The position numbers were made by a program, and so were the translations under genes. Under the pieces are notes generated by a model that was given only the letters and a program-made list of their open reading frames with translations, had not been told where the DNA came from and did no database searches. Shown here piece after piece: positions 16,134-24,380 of a stretch of DNA of 42,174 bases. The stretch's first letter is position 1. Each line of letters opens with the position of its first letter. The stretch spans positions 1 through 42,174 of the forward strand of contig JAURNP010000207.1 in the NCBI GenBank assembly GCA_030830105.1, read 5' to 3'. This DNA comes from Rhodothermales bacterium. GTDB taxonomy: Bacteria; Bacteroidota; Rhodothermia; Rhodothermales; UBA10348.

Positions 16134-17198
16134 TTAGACTTTTCGTCGAGCCAACAGACCCCGAGAAGCCAGTAGCTCGGCGTTGAGGATCGCCCCTCCC
16201 GCAGCGCCTCGGATCGTGTTATGGCTCAAGACCACAAATCTGGCATCGAAAACCGGACATGAACGAACGCGACCAACCGAAACGGTCATGCCCGCGCCGC
16301 GATGTACATCGCGGCGCGGCTGCGGCGCGGCGTCGGCGTCATCTACCATGAGACACGTTTCTGGAGCCGACGGCAAACCAGCAACTTCATCGGGCGTCGT
16401 GAAGCTTCGCAGGGCTTGCTCCACTTGGTCAGCCGTCGGAGAGCCTGCCAGTTTGACCGAGACACATTCCATGTGGCCTTCGATAACAGGCACGCGGTTG
16501 CACTGGGCGGATACAGGAAAAGAGAGGGGCGTGACCGACGAACTGGCACCTTCCCCTTGGCGCGGTGCGAGGATGCGTAGCGGCTCGGTCTCCAGCTTGT
16601 CTTCTTCACCGCCGATGTATGGCACCACGTTGGCTACGGCATCCAAGGACGCCACGCCGGGGTAGCCAGCTCCGGACAGGGCCTGCATGGTCGTGACATG
16701 GACCGCCTCGATCCCGAACACATCTTGCAACGGCTTGAGAGCTATGGTCATTCCAACTGTGGCACAATTCGGATTCGTGACGATGAACCCCGTTTCCGAA
16801 TACGTCTGGCGCTGAACCAGGTCAACATGCTCCGGATTGATCTCCGGGATGAGCAGCGGGACATCATCATCCATGCGATGATTCTTCGCATTGGAAATGA
16901 CGGGATAGCCCGCAGCGGCAAACGCCTTTTCAACCGTCCCTGCTACGGAGCTGTCAAGCCCTGAGAAAACCAGATCACAATCCAACCTAGGCTCGCAGAG
17001 CTGTACTTCCAGGCCTGCCACACTTTCCGGCATACGAGTCGGCTCGATCCAGTGGGCTGCATCCCGATAGGATTTGCCAGCTGAACGCTCTGAAGCGGCA
17101 ACTGCTGTGATGGTAAACCACGGATGATTCTCCAGCAGTCGCACGAATTTCTGTCCTACGGCGCCCGTTGCGCCAAGAATACCAACGTTGAGTTTCAT
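16134..17198 (-). CDS. asd: Aspartate-semialdehyde dehydrogenase
   Basis: This 354-residue enzyme reduces aspartyl phosphate to aspartate semialdehyde with NADPH, the second step toward lysine, threonine and methionine. GATGAVGQ at 9-16 binds the cofactor. TNPNC at 141-145 carries the catalytic C145, and TTMQALSGAGYPG and GHMEC with the general base H242 follow. The TNPNCATVGM and ALSGAGYPG forms place it with the archaeal/fungal-type enzymes rather than the E. coli type. The ATG at 17198 gives the exact N-terminus MKLNVGILGATG; the upstream ATG at 17258 would add 20 unrelated residues. It follows lysC by 74 bases on the same strand and is probably the last gene of the met operon. Confidence 0.93.
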   Translation of the reverse strand: MKLNVGILGATGAVGQKFVRLLENHPWFTITAVAASERSAGKSYRDAAHWIEPTRMPESVAGLEVQLCEPRLDCDLVFSGLDSSVAGTVEKAFAAAGYPVISNAKNHRMDDDVPLLIPEINPEHVDLVQRQTYSETGFIVTNPNCATVGMTIALKPLQDVFGIEAVHVTTMQALSGAGYPGVASLDAVANVVPYIGGEEDKLETEPLRILAPRQGEGASSSVTPLSFPVSAQCNRVPVIEGHMECVSVKLAGSPTADQVEQALRSFTTPDEVAGLPSAPETCLMVDDADAAPQPRRDVHRGAGMTVSVGRVRSCPVFDARFVVLSHNTIRGAAGGAILNAELLASRGLLARRKV

Positions 17199-17272
17199 GA
17201 GAGTCGAGTTCAATTCAATGCAGGAGTGCCTCGAAACAACGAGTAATACCCAAGGCACACAAGGGCCAATAA

Positions 17273-18256
17273 CTACATCGCCGCGTTGGATCGATCCATC
17301 AATTCGCGCGCATCCTTCTCAACCCGCTTGGGAAGATGAGCCGGAAGAATGAGCGTCCCATCACCCTGAGGCTGTCGGGTAGACCGTACATGCACCGGAA
17401 TGCACGCATGTAGCACAGGCTCGAAAGCATGCGCATGCATACCAAGCTGATTGGCCTCGTTCCATGTCGTTGCATCTTCCAGAAGCAGGTACAGGAATCT
17501 TCCGGCCTGCTCGTTCTTGCGCGGATCGGCCGTGTAGAGCCCGTCCACATCGGTCCACCGATCGAATTTGGATGCGCCAACTGCCTCGGCAATGAGGGAA
17601 GCCGAATAATCACTTCCCCCGCGACCCAATGTCACGACGCGACCGTCGTCATCAGCACCCAGGAATCCGGTGATCACGGGGAGTTTGTCAGCTGGGAGAT
17701 GGTGGAACCACCGCTCGGCCTGAGCACGTGTCTGATTGCGGTCTACTACCCAGGATCCAGATGCGCTTTTAACGACATGGATCAACTTACGTGCGTCTAC
17801 CCACTCTGCATTGAGGCCGTGCTGCTGCAAGAGCAATGCAACGAGCGGAGCCGACATCCACTCGCCGCTGGCCCAGATGGCATGCGAACGTAGCGCACTG
17901 GGCCCGCGACGAACGACGTCGCGCAGGTTTTCAATTCGGTCCGAAAGTCTGTTCAAGTACTCCGCGTGCCGATCGTGATCCAGGACTTCTCCTGACAATG
18001 CGAGGTGGCGACGGGCGAGCTTCCGCATGAGCACCTGTTGCCGCTTCGGCTCGGACTCCTTTTCCAGGGCGTGTAGTAAGTCGGTTACACCCGACAGAGC
18101 TGAAACCACCAGTAATGGACGCGCCATCTTGGACTCCGCCGCCACGATACCCACCAGGCGTCCGAGCGCTTCTGCCGATCCGACAGAGGTCCCCCCGAAT
18201 TTGAGCACCTTGACGAGGTGGTGCCCTCCCGCTTCCTGTATGGGGTCAGTGGACAT
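17273..18256 (-). CDS. lysC: Aspartate kinase, catalytic domain only
   Basis: This 327-residue protein phosphorylates aspartate, the entry step of the aspartate-family pathway. KFGGTSVG at 19-26 binds ATP, LGRGGSDYSA at 210-219 and TDVDGLYTADPR at 235-246 are further family signatures. The sequence ends shortly after VHVRSTRQPQGDGTLI, just where the two regulatory ACT domains begin in ordinary enzymes of 400-450 residues. It therefore lacks the feedback-sensing part. No homoserine dehydrogenase domain is fused. The ATG at 18256 was chosen because the longer reading to 18601 only runs antisense-like through the neighbouring SDR gene. The start overlaps the SDR stop by 11 bases, so the two are translated from one transcript. 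Confidence 0.9.
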   Translation of the reverse strand: MSTDPIQEAGGHHLVKVLKFGGTSVGSAEALGRLVGIVAAESKMARPLLVVSALSGVTDLLHALEKESEPKRQQVLMRKLARRHLALSGEVLDHDRHAEYLNRLSDRIENLRDVVRRGPSALRSHAIWASGEWMSAPLVALLLQQHGLNAEWVDARKLIHVVKSASGSWVVDRNQTRAQAERWFHHLPADKLPVITGFLGADDDGRVVTLGRGGSDYSASLIAEAVGASKFDRWTDVDGLYTADPRKNEQAGRFLYLLLEDATTWNEANQLGMHAHAFEPVLHACIPVHVRSTRQPQGDGTLILPAHLPKRVEKDARELMDRSNAAM

Positions 18257-19004
18257 AACTGGCAGCGTTGATATCGATGGAACACCCGGTGGCGTGATCG
18301 GACAGGCCGCTGGCAAGCAGAACGATAGTCGGCGCCACGTCAGAGGGTTCTGTGAGTCGATCCAAAGCAATTCCGCCCAGAACGAAGTCCTCTCCGTAGG
18401 CATCAATGGCATCCTGTGCCATCGCCGTGCGGACGAATCCAGGGGCGATAGTGAACGCTTTGATGTTTTGTTTACCGTAGGCTCGTGCCACCGAACGGGC
18501 CAGGGAGACCATGGCTCCCTTCGAGGCCGCATAGGCCAGATAGTCTTCAGAGTCACCACGGAAGGCTGCGCGGGAGGCCATGTAGATGATGCGTCCGCCA
18601 CCGTTTTCGATAAAGTGCGGAATGGCTGCGCGCGTCAGGATGCCTGACGCGCGCGTATTCACGTCCATGGTCTTATCCCATTGCTCCACCCACTCGTCCA
18701 AGTCGCGCTCAACGGGAGAGTGAAGGGCAATTCCAGCGTTGTTGATCACGCAATCCACGCGCCCGTAGGCACCGACCACATCCCGGAAAAGGCGGTCAGC
18801 CTCCGAGGCGTCCGAGAGATCGGCCCGGAAAGCCTCGCTCTTGCCACCAATCTCCTTGCACAAGGCCACGGCCTCGTCGGAGGACGATGAGTAATGCACG
18901 GCGACGGTAGCTCCGGATGCAGCCAGCTGTTTGGCGATTTCCCGTCCAATGCCGCGGCTGGCGCCGGTTACCAGAATGATCTGTCCTGTCAGGTCGATAT
19001 GCAT
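18246..19004 (-). CDS. SDR family oxidoreductase inside the met operon
   Basis: This 252-residue FabG-like short-chain dehydrogenase has TGASRGIG at 13-20, NNAG at 88-91 and the catalytic S144, Y158 and K162 (YAASK). A HYSSSSDEA stretch follows the second strand; its neutral Ser residues favour NADPH. It overlaps metX upstream by 16 bases and lysC downstream by 11, so it is tightly embedded in the methionine operon. Known FabG-like enzymes reduce 3-ketoacyl-ACP. The context offers another idea: homoserine dehydrogenase is the one aspartate-to-methionine step not encoded here, and this reductase sits in its place. That is inference only. Confidence 0.87.
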   Translation of the reverse strand: MHIDLTGQIILVTGASRGIGREIAKQLAASGATVAVHYSSSSDEAVALCKEIGGKSEAFRADLSDASEADRLFRDVVGAYGRVDCVINNAGIALHSPVERDLDEWVEQWDKTMDVNTRASGILTRAAIPHFIENGGGRIIYMASRAAFRGDSEDYLAYAASKGAMVSLARSVARAYGKQNIKAFTIAPGFVRTAMAQDAIDAYGEDFVLGGIALDRLTEPSDVAPTIVLLASGLSDHATGCSIDINAASYVH

Positions 19005-20143
19005 GTCTTCAACGCGTGATGTCGTGGATTGGCTGGGGCGTCGAGGCGCTCAGACCAGTCACGGATAAGGACGTCGAGCCGGTCTGCATCCAGCAAGAAT
19101 CCATCGTGTCCGTGTGGCGAAGGCAGCGTAGCTACTTCCGCGTTAGTCAGGTGAGCAGCCAGCGCCTCGATATCAGCCAAGGGGAAAAGGATATCAGAGG
19201 GTATACCCACGAGCAGCACAGGTTGCTCAAGTCCAGATCTTTTTTTTCCGGATTCAGATGGGCGGGCAAACCGATCCGGATCGGAAGACAGTTTCTCCAG
19301 TCCCAGATCATGCGAATTCGCCATGTGTGTCAAACACACATAGCTGTTCGCGTCAAAGCGCTGGACCAGTTTACGGCCCTGGTGATGCAGGTAGGACTGC
19401 ACGGAATAAGAGGGACGGGGTCCGGTCTGATCAGAGGCCTGAACCTGGGGGGTGACAGCCACCGCTGCGGCAGGCTCCCGCCCAAATCGCTGCTGGAAAG
19501 AGTCGGAGTTGCGGTAGGACAGCATGGCCATCATGCGGGCTGCGGCCAATCCGGCCGCAGGCGGGCGATCTGGAGCATAGAACCCATCTTCCCACGCAGG
19601 GTCGGCATAGATCGCTTGCCGTTGGGACTCGCTCCAGGCAATACACCAGGCCGAGTGGGCGGCTGAAGTGGCCACGGCAACCACGCGCCGAACCGAGGGG
19701 TCCCATGCTGCCCACTGCAGTGCGAGCATACCGCCGAGTGATCCTCCAATGACCATATCTACGCGATCGACGCCCAGATGCGCGCACAGCTGTCGCTGTG
19801 CGCGCACATTGTCCCTCACGGTCACATCTGGAAAGTTGGCCTGCCATGGCTTTCCAGTAGCCGGATTGATGGACGTGGGTCCCGTGCTTCCGTAGCAGGA
19901 TCCCAAAAGGTTGGCGCAAATGACATAATGCTGCTCGGGATCGACCGCTTTGCCGGGTCCAAACAACCCGGACCACCACGTGGTCACGTCGGCATCGCCC
20001 GTGAGCGAATGAAACACCACCACAGCATTGTCCCGTCGCTCATTGAGCCGACCCCAGGTCCGGTAGGCCAGACGTGTCGCGGGCAGGATCGCACCGGATT
20101 CCAGCGCAAAGTTGCCGAGCTCAAAACAATCGGACTCAGCCAT
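18989..20143 (-). CDS. metX: Homoserine O-acetyltransferase (MetX)
   Basis: This 384-residue alpha/beta hydrolase-fold enzyme activates homoserine by acylation, usually from acetyl-CoA, in methionine synthesis. The nucleophile S135 lies in GGSLGGM. The acid D317 is in PSDILFP and the base H346 is in HGHDGFL. ANLLGSCYGSTGP at about 77-89 is the family's oxyanion/substrate loop. Length matches MetX of 350-390 residues. Some MetX-like proteins use succinyl-CoA, and the sequence alone does not settle this. The ATG at 20143 overlaps the metB stop by eight bases. Confidence 0.93.
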   Translation of the reverse strand: MAESDCFELGNFALESGAILPATRLAYRTWGRLNERRDNAVVVFHSLTGDADVTTWWSGLFGPGKAVDPEQHYVICANLLGSCYGSTGPTSINPATGKPWQANFPDVTVRDNVRAQRQLCAHLGVDRVDMVIGGSLGGMLALQWAAWDPSVRRVVAVATSAAHSAWCIAWSESQRQAIYADPAWEDGFYAPDRPPAAGLAAARMMAMLSYRNSDSFQQRFGREPAAAVAVTPQVQASDQTGPRPSYSVQSYLHHQGRKLVQRFDANSYVCLTHMANSHDLGLEKLSSDPDRFARPSESGKKRSGLEQPVLLVGIPSDILFPLADIEALAAHLTNAEVATLPSPHGHDGFLLDADRLDVLIRDWSERLDAPANPRHHALKTCIST

Positions 20144-21356
20144 GGACTGTCACCCCATTCGTTGAGGCCCTCGGGACATGATGTCCATTTGTCCGCGGCG
20201 TCCCTCCTTCAGGGCGAATCGCCACGTCGAAGGCCTGCTCAAGATCAGCAATGAGATCATCGACGAATTCGATGCCTACGGACAGGCGAATTACCTCGTC
20301 CGTGATTCCAGCCGCTTCACGTGCCTCCGGCCGCATGGAAGCATGACTCATGGTAGCCGGCTGCTCGATCAGGGACTCGACACCTCCCAGGGATTCGGCC
20401 AGCGTGAACACGCGTGTGGCGGACAGAAGTCGCGATATCGGAAATCCTTCGCGAACCCGGAAAGAGAGCATACCCCCGAATCCAGCCTGCTGACGCGCGG
20501 CCGTTTCGTGCCCCGTGTGACTCGACAAACCAGGATAGTACACCTCTTCAACCGCGTGATGCGTAGCCAGGTAGCGCGCTACTGCATCGGCGTTCTCCTG
20601 GTGCTGCCGCAGTCGGATCGGAAGCGTCTTGAGGCCACGCAAAATGAGCCAGCTGTCAAACGGTACAGCTGTGGCGCCCTGGGCATTTGCGGCAAAGTGA
20701 ACAGCCTCGTGCCCTTCCTTGGTAGCTGCGATGACGGCTCCGCCCACCACGTCCGAATGGCCATTGAGGTACTTGGTCGTTGAGTGCACGACATAGTCGG
20801 CTCCGAAATCGATTGGACGCTGCAGCAGGGGTGTCAGGAAGGTGTTATCAACAATAAAATCGATACCCGCATCCTTGGCGACGCTGCCCACTTGATACAG
20901 ATCCGTCACGCGCAGTAGCGGGTTCGAAGGCGTCTCCACCCAAAGAGCCCGAGTCTGCGGAGTGATGTGCAGCGCCAGCTCAAGCGGATCGGTAAGGTCT
21001 ACAAAGGACACGTTGATCTTGCCTTGACGTTGCCACCAAGACAAGAGCCGCTCTGTACCGCCGTAACAGTCATGCGAACAGATGATGTGGCTTCCTGCGG
21101 GATACAGGGAAAGCACAGACGCCACGGCGGCCATACCACTGCCGACGCATACAGCGCCGGCACCTCCTTCCAGGTCTGCCAGAGTTTGCTCGAGAGCCGT
21201 CCGGGTGGGATTCCCACTGCGGCTGTAATCGTACTCTGGTTTCGTTCCGTCCGCATTGAAGCGGAAAATGGCCGACTGATAGATGGGAAGCGATACGCTG
21301 TTGAATGTCGAATCGGTTGACTGTCCGGCCAGCGTAAGTCGGGTCTGCGGATGCAT
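20136..21356 (-). CDS. metB: Cystathionine gamma-synthase family PLP enzyme
   Basis: This 406-residue type I PLP enzyme probably joins O-acetylhomoserine with cysteine to make cystathionine. Y44 and R46 (YDYSRSGNPTR) and the schiff-base K195 in STTKYLNGHSD are visible. The FIVDNTFLTP loop at about 167-176 has the PLP-binding Asp. The Cys/Met metabolism family also includes cystathionine gamma-lyase and O-acetylhomoserine sulfhydrylase. The next gene being metX favours a biosynthetic role, but the three cannot be told apart with certainty. As first gene of the operon it carries a long structured leader. The ORF fits MHPQTRL at 21356. Confidence 0.88.
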   Translation of the reverse strand: MHPQTRLTLAGQSTDSTFNSVSLPIYQSAIFRFNADGTKPEYDYSRSGNPTRTALEQTLADLEGGAGAVCVGSGMAAVASVLSLYPAGSHIICSHDCYGGTERLLSWWQRQGKINVSFVDLTDPLELALHITPQTRALWVETPSNPLLRVTDLYQVGSVAKDAGIDFIVDNTFLTPLLQRPIDFGADYVVHSTTKYLNGHSDVVGGAVIAATKEGHEAVHFAANAQGATAVPFDSWLILRGLKTLPIRLRQHQENADAVARYLATHHAVEEVYYPGLSSHTGHETAARQQAGFGGMLSFRVREGFPISRLLSATRVFTLAESLGGVESLIEQPATMSHASMRPEAREAAGITDEVIRLSVGIEFVDDLIADLEQAFDVAIRPEGGTPRTNGHHVPRASTNGVTVHG

Positions 21357-21517
21357 GAGAGTCTGCTGCGAGGCAGCTGTTGGATGGATGATGAAGATCC
21401 TTCCATCCTGAACCGCTGATGGCTCGCCTGCCGCAGTGACCGATTCCCCGATAAGCAGTGCTGGAGAACGGGTTCGTCACTGTTGGGGTGACCGGCTGCA
21501 TGCCGCTTCGTTCTCCA
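21357..21517 (-). promoter_or_regulatory. Structured leader RNA of the met operon (candidate riboswitch or attenuator)
   Basis: In the mRNA sense, UGGAGAACG (plus-strand 21509-21517) pairs perfectly over nine bases with CGUUCUCCA (21462-21470). The enclosed part folds as two adjacent hairpins: CGGC-AUGCA-GCCG (21493-21505) and GUCAC-CCCAACA-GUGAC (21476-21492). Together they make a compact three-way junction. Farther downstream, GGATGGA pairs with TCCATCC (about 21376-21402). GCTGC pairs with GCAGC across CTC just before the start codon (about 21365-21377). No S-box, SAM-II or other known SAM riboswitch core was recognised. The position just before metB suggests control by a methionine-pathway signal, which is inference. 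Confidence 0.55.
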
Positions 21518-21531
21518 TCTCACCCAGATAC

Positions 21532-21567
21532 AAAAAAGCCCTCGCAGGCTCAGTGGCTCTGGGAGGG
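21532..21567 (-). terminator. Probable intrinsic terminator of the beta-propeller gene
   Basis: On the minus strand CCCTC (21563-21567) pairs with GAGGG (21539-21543), extended inward by CAG/CTG after one mismatch, and is followed by six T residues (21532-21537). It lies about 100 bases after the stop of the upstream minus-strand gene and before the met leader. A second perfect hairpin, AACGAAGC and GCTTCGTT around three bases at 21572-21590, stands just before it; its T run faces the plus strand. Confidence 0.5.
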
Positions 21568-21666
21568 ACACAACGAAGCGTGGCTTCGTTTTTCCTTCCC
21601 ATCTGCCTCGTATCGAGCAGGATTTAGCACCTTTGGTCCCTTATCGGGCTCCCGGTTGCTACGACG

Positions 21667-23184
21667 TCAACGGGCCTGTCCCTCGGTCGTTCTTGATGGA
21701 AGTGGGGCGAGTATACGGCAATGGACGGTTGTGTTGCAAGCCCATTCGCAATCAGGACAATCGACTTGACAGCGGATTAACCTCGCCTGCCAGTCGCGGG
21801 TTGCCTGATCGCTCCCGGTAATGGAGGAGTTGGTCCAGGCTGATCCTGAGTGCAGCCAGACACCCGCATGGTAACTGGCCAGAATTGTCCCATCCCGGGT
21901 GACATCCAGATCCCGGATGGCTGGCATGCCCGGTGGCCCGAGTGCAGCCCATCCATCTTGAGGATCCAGTCGCCATACGCCTGCTCTGGTGGCCGCCAGA
22001 AGGCTGCCGTCGGCATCCTGTGCCACATCGGTCACAGATTGTATGAGTGGAAGGTCCAGAAAGGCGCGTTCCCAGGTGCTACCCAGGTTTCCAGAGAGAA
22101 AGAGGCCTCCAGTCGTCCCGGCAACAACACGTCCATCGGTAAGGGTGCGCACCGTTGTAATCGAGCTTCGAAGGCCATTGTTGGAGGCGTGCCAGGTGAT
22201 GCCGCTGTCTGATGATCGCAGAACTCCCTGTCCGTGCGTACCGATGAGCAACGTGGAACCCAAGAATAGAATGGACTGGACATTCGAGCCTGCTGCCCGG
22301 CGGGACAGCCACGTTCCTCCCTCGTCGCCCGTCGCGTAGAGATTGCGGAAGCCGCCCGCGAACAGTGTTCCGTCAGGTGCCACCTTGATCATGGGGACCG
22401 TGAGCGGATCTGTGTCAGGCTGGATGCATGTCCACAGGCTGCCGTTGCCTCGACTTCGATAGAGAGCACATCCTCCCTGCCCCGGCTGAGCGCCAGCGAA
22501 AAGATGCCCAGATTCGTTCGAGGTGATGGAACGCACGTCATATTCCTGCAATCCAAACGAAGAGAATTCCCAGGTCAATCCTTGATCGACCGACCGAAAA
22601 ATTCCCAAGTAGTTAGCAGCAAAGGCGAAGTCTTCGTTCGCCGTCAACGATTGAACGTTGACCGAATAACCTTCCAAGGAGCGAGCGGACCAACTCGATC
22701 CCCCGTCTTCACTGCGGTAGACGAAACTATTGGCTCCGACCAGGAAGACTCCGGGTTCAGGTTCTAGGAGGCTGGTTGTATAAATGTTTTCCAGGCCGGC
22801 CGGAGTCCACCCCGCATCTTGCGCGCCCCGGCTGAAAAGACCATGACCGAATGTTGCCACTCGAACGACTCCGGACGCATCTACATGGATATCACGTACA
22901 TCGAACAAGGTCAATCCATCACTGTCAGAGGTCCACGTGTAGCCATTGTCCAAGCTTTTGTGAACACCGTTCGATGTTGCCGCCAAAATGGATCCGTCGG
23001 CCAGCCGTTCCAGATCCCAAATAGTCGTTCCGCCATAGGGACCATCGACTGGCGCCCACCAATTGGTCTGCGCACTGGCGTCGAGGACAACCAAAAACGC
23101 GAAGAAACCCACCATCAAACCAAGGAATACTCGATTCCAGGCTCTGGCGGCCACTAACGTGATATGTCGGAAAGGCATAGGCAT
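21667..23184 (-). CDS. Exported Asp-box (BNR/sortilin-like) beta-propeller protein
   Basis: This 505-residue protein has a signal peptide: basic N-terminus, a hydrophobic core (FLGLMVGFFAFLVVLDA) and a probable cut after ASA near residue 38. The mature part is a string of Asp-box motifs: KSLDNGYTW, RSEDGGSSW, RSVDQGLTW, RSSDSGITW and LSGNLGSTW, with two degenerate ones. These alternate with GVF/GLF strands, giving a sialidase- or VPS10-like propeller. No catalytic sialidase residues were recognised, so it may be a binding or surface protein. The last 50 residues, Cys-rich and ending EGQAR, do not look like a propeller blade or like a type IX secretion C-terminal domain, so the 3' end may be damaged. 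It starts 60 bases after the dnaJ stop. Confidence 0.8.
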   Translation of the reverse strand: MPMPFRHITLVAARAWNRVFLGLMVGFFAFLVVLDASAQTNWWAPVDGPYGGTTIWDLERLADGSILAATSNGVHKSLDNGYTWTSDSDGLTLFDVRDIHVDASGVVRVATFGHGLFSRGAQDAGWTPAGLENIYTTSLLEPEPGVFLVGANSFVYRSEDGGSSWSARSLEGYSVNVQSLTANEDFAFAANYLGIFRSVDQGLTWEFSSFGLQEYDVRSITSNESGHLFAGAQPGQGGCALYRSRGNGSLWTCIQPDTDPLTVPMIKVAPDGTLFAGGFRNLYATGDEGGTWLSRRAAGSNVQSILFLGSTLLIGTHGQGVLRSSDSGITWHASNNGLRSSITTVRTLTDGRVVAGTTGGLFLSGNLGSTWERAFLDLPLIQSVTDVAQDADGSLLAATRAGVWRLDPQDGWAALGPPGMPAIRDLDVTRDGTILASYHAGVWLHSGSAWTNSSITGSDQATRDWQARLIRCQVDCPDCEWACNTTVHCRILAPLPSRTTEGQAR

Positions 23185-23243
23185 CCTTCCTCATTATCGA
23201 CCGTCAGGCGCTGGAATAAAGCGTTCGCAAACTGAGGGGAAGC

Positions 23244-24194
23244 TCAGGATTCGTTCGAATTCTGGACCTGCCGGATGAGGTCTTTCTGCTCGTCTGTCAG
23301 TTTCTGCGGAAGGAAGATATCGAGGTGGACAATCAGGTCGCCCGTATCGCTGTCCGACGGAACGCCATGGCCTTTCACTCGAAGACGCTCACCAGGTTGA
23401 GAACCTTCGGGAATGGTGAGCTTGAGCCGCTTTCCGTTGGGAGACTCGATATGCGTCGAAGCGCCCAGAAGCGCATCGAATACGGAAACACGCAGATGGG
23501 TGTGGATCGATGATCCGTCCCGAACGAACTGATCGTCATCTTCCACCCGGATCGTCACATACAGGTTGCCGCGCCCTCCATTCGGTGTCGGTCGGCCTTT
23601 CCCGCGGATACGCACCTTGTGACCGTCCTTGACACCTTTGGGAAACGGAATGGATATCTTTTCGGCATCGAGAGAGAAACTGATCTTGCCCCCTTTGAGC
23701 ATTCGATCGAAGGCAATTCGAACCGTTCGATTGCGGTCGTAGGTTTTGGGATCAGCCTGGCGGCGCGTCCGCCCATGACCAGAAGCAGGTTCTCCCATTC
23801 CGGGCCCAGCTCCTCCGAAGAATCGATCGAAGATGTCAGAGAATCCTGCACCGGTATCAAATTCGGGGTCCATTCGCTCGAACGTACCGTCCGGCTTCTG
23901 TCGATAGCGGAAGCCCGAACGTGTCTCGAACGGTGAGCTGCCGCCTCTGCCGCCTCCCATGCCTCCGAAGCGCTTCATCCGATCGTACTGCTTTCGCTTT
24001 GCCGGATCGGATAACGTCTCGTAGGCGTGCTGGACTTCTTTGAATCGGTCCTCCGCCGTTGCATCATCCGGATTTCGATCCGGATGGAGTTCACGAGCCA
24101 GTTTGCGATACGCCTTCTTGAGAGCGTTCGCATCTGCTTTCTCGTCAACACCTAACGTTTTATAGAAGTCCTGTTGCATGCCCATTGGGGTCAT
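23244..24194 (-). CDS. cbpA: Class II DnaJ / CbpA-like co-chaperone
   Basis: This 316-residue J-domain protein stimulates the ATPase of DnaK and hands it unfolded clients. The J domain spans about residues 9-72 with HPD at 37-39. A Gly/Phe-rich linker of about 78-130 (GGMGGGRGG and FSDIFDRFFGGAG) follows. Two C-terminal substrate-binding beta domains come next, with the FPKGVKDGHKVRIRGKG and TIPEGSQPGERLRVKGHG signatures. The four-cysteine zinc centre of DnaJ proper is absent, so it is the CbpA/DnaJB type. Three in-frame ATG codons (24194, 24185, 24179) crowd the start; the outermost was taken, and the longer ORF to 24287 was rejected as non-homologous. It is divergent from accC. Confidence 0.87.
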   Translation of the reverse strand: MTPMGMQQDFYKTLGVDEKADANALKKAYRKLARELHPDRNPDDATAEDRFKEVQHAYETLSDPAKRKQYDRMKRFGGMGGGRGGSSPFETRSGFRYRQKPDGTFERMDPEFDTGAGFSDIFDRFFGGAGPGMGEPASGHGRTRRQADPKTYDRNRTVRIAFDRMLKGGKISFSLDAEKISIPFPKGVKDGHKVRIRGKGRPTPNGGRGNLYVTIRVEDDDQFVRDGSSIHTHLRVSVFDALLGASTHIESPNGKRLKLTIPEGSQPGERLRVKGHGVPSDSDTGDLIVHLDIFLPQKLTDEQKDLIRQVQNSNES

Positions 24195-24380
24195 TTTGGC
24201 AGGATCTGGCCGGAAATCTGCTGTCGGGCGGCGTCCGTATCCCCTATCTTGCCCTTGGCGAGGTCGACTAAGGGGGCATGAACGCACCCAGAGATCGCGA
24301 ACCGCCTATTTCCGGGCAAAATCACCGTTCTTCGCCCAAACACGCACCAAATTCGTGCCAACCGGCCCGTTCATGCAGAA

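Noticed and set aside
18257-18601. N-terminal extension of the aspartate kinase by 115 residues
   Set aside because: The extension reads through the 3' part of the SDR gene in another frame and has no homology-like features; the ATG at 18256 precedes KFGGTSVG at the usual distance.
21357-21530. SAM-I (S-box) or SAM-II riboswitch before metB
   Set aside because: Neither the S-box core sequences nor the SAM-II pseudoknot pattern could be matched; the visible junction has other loop sequences.
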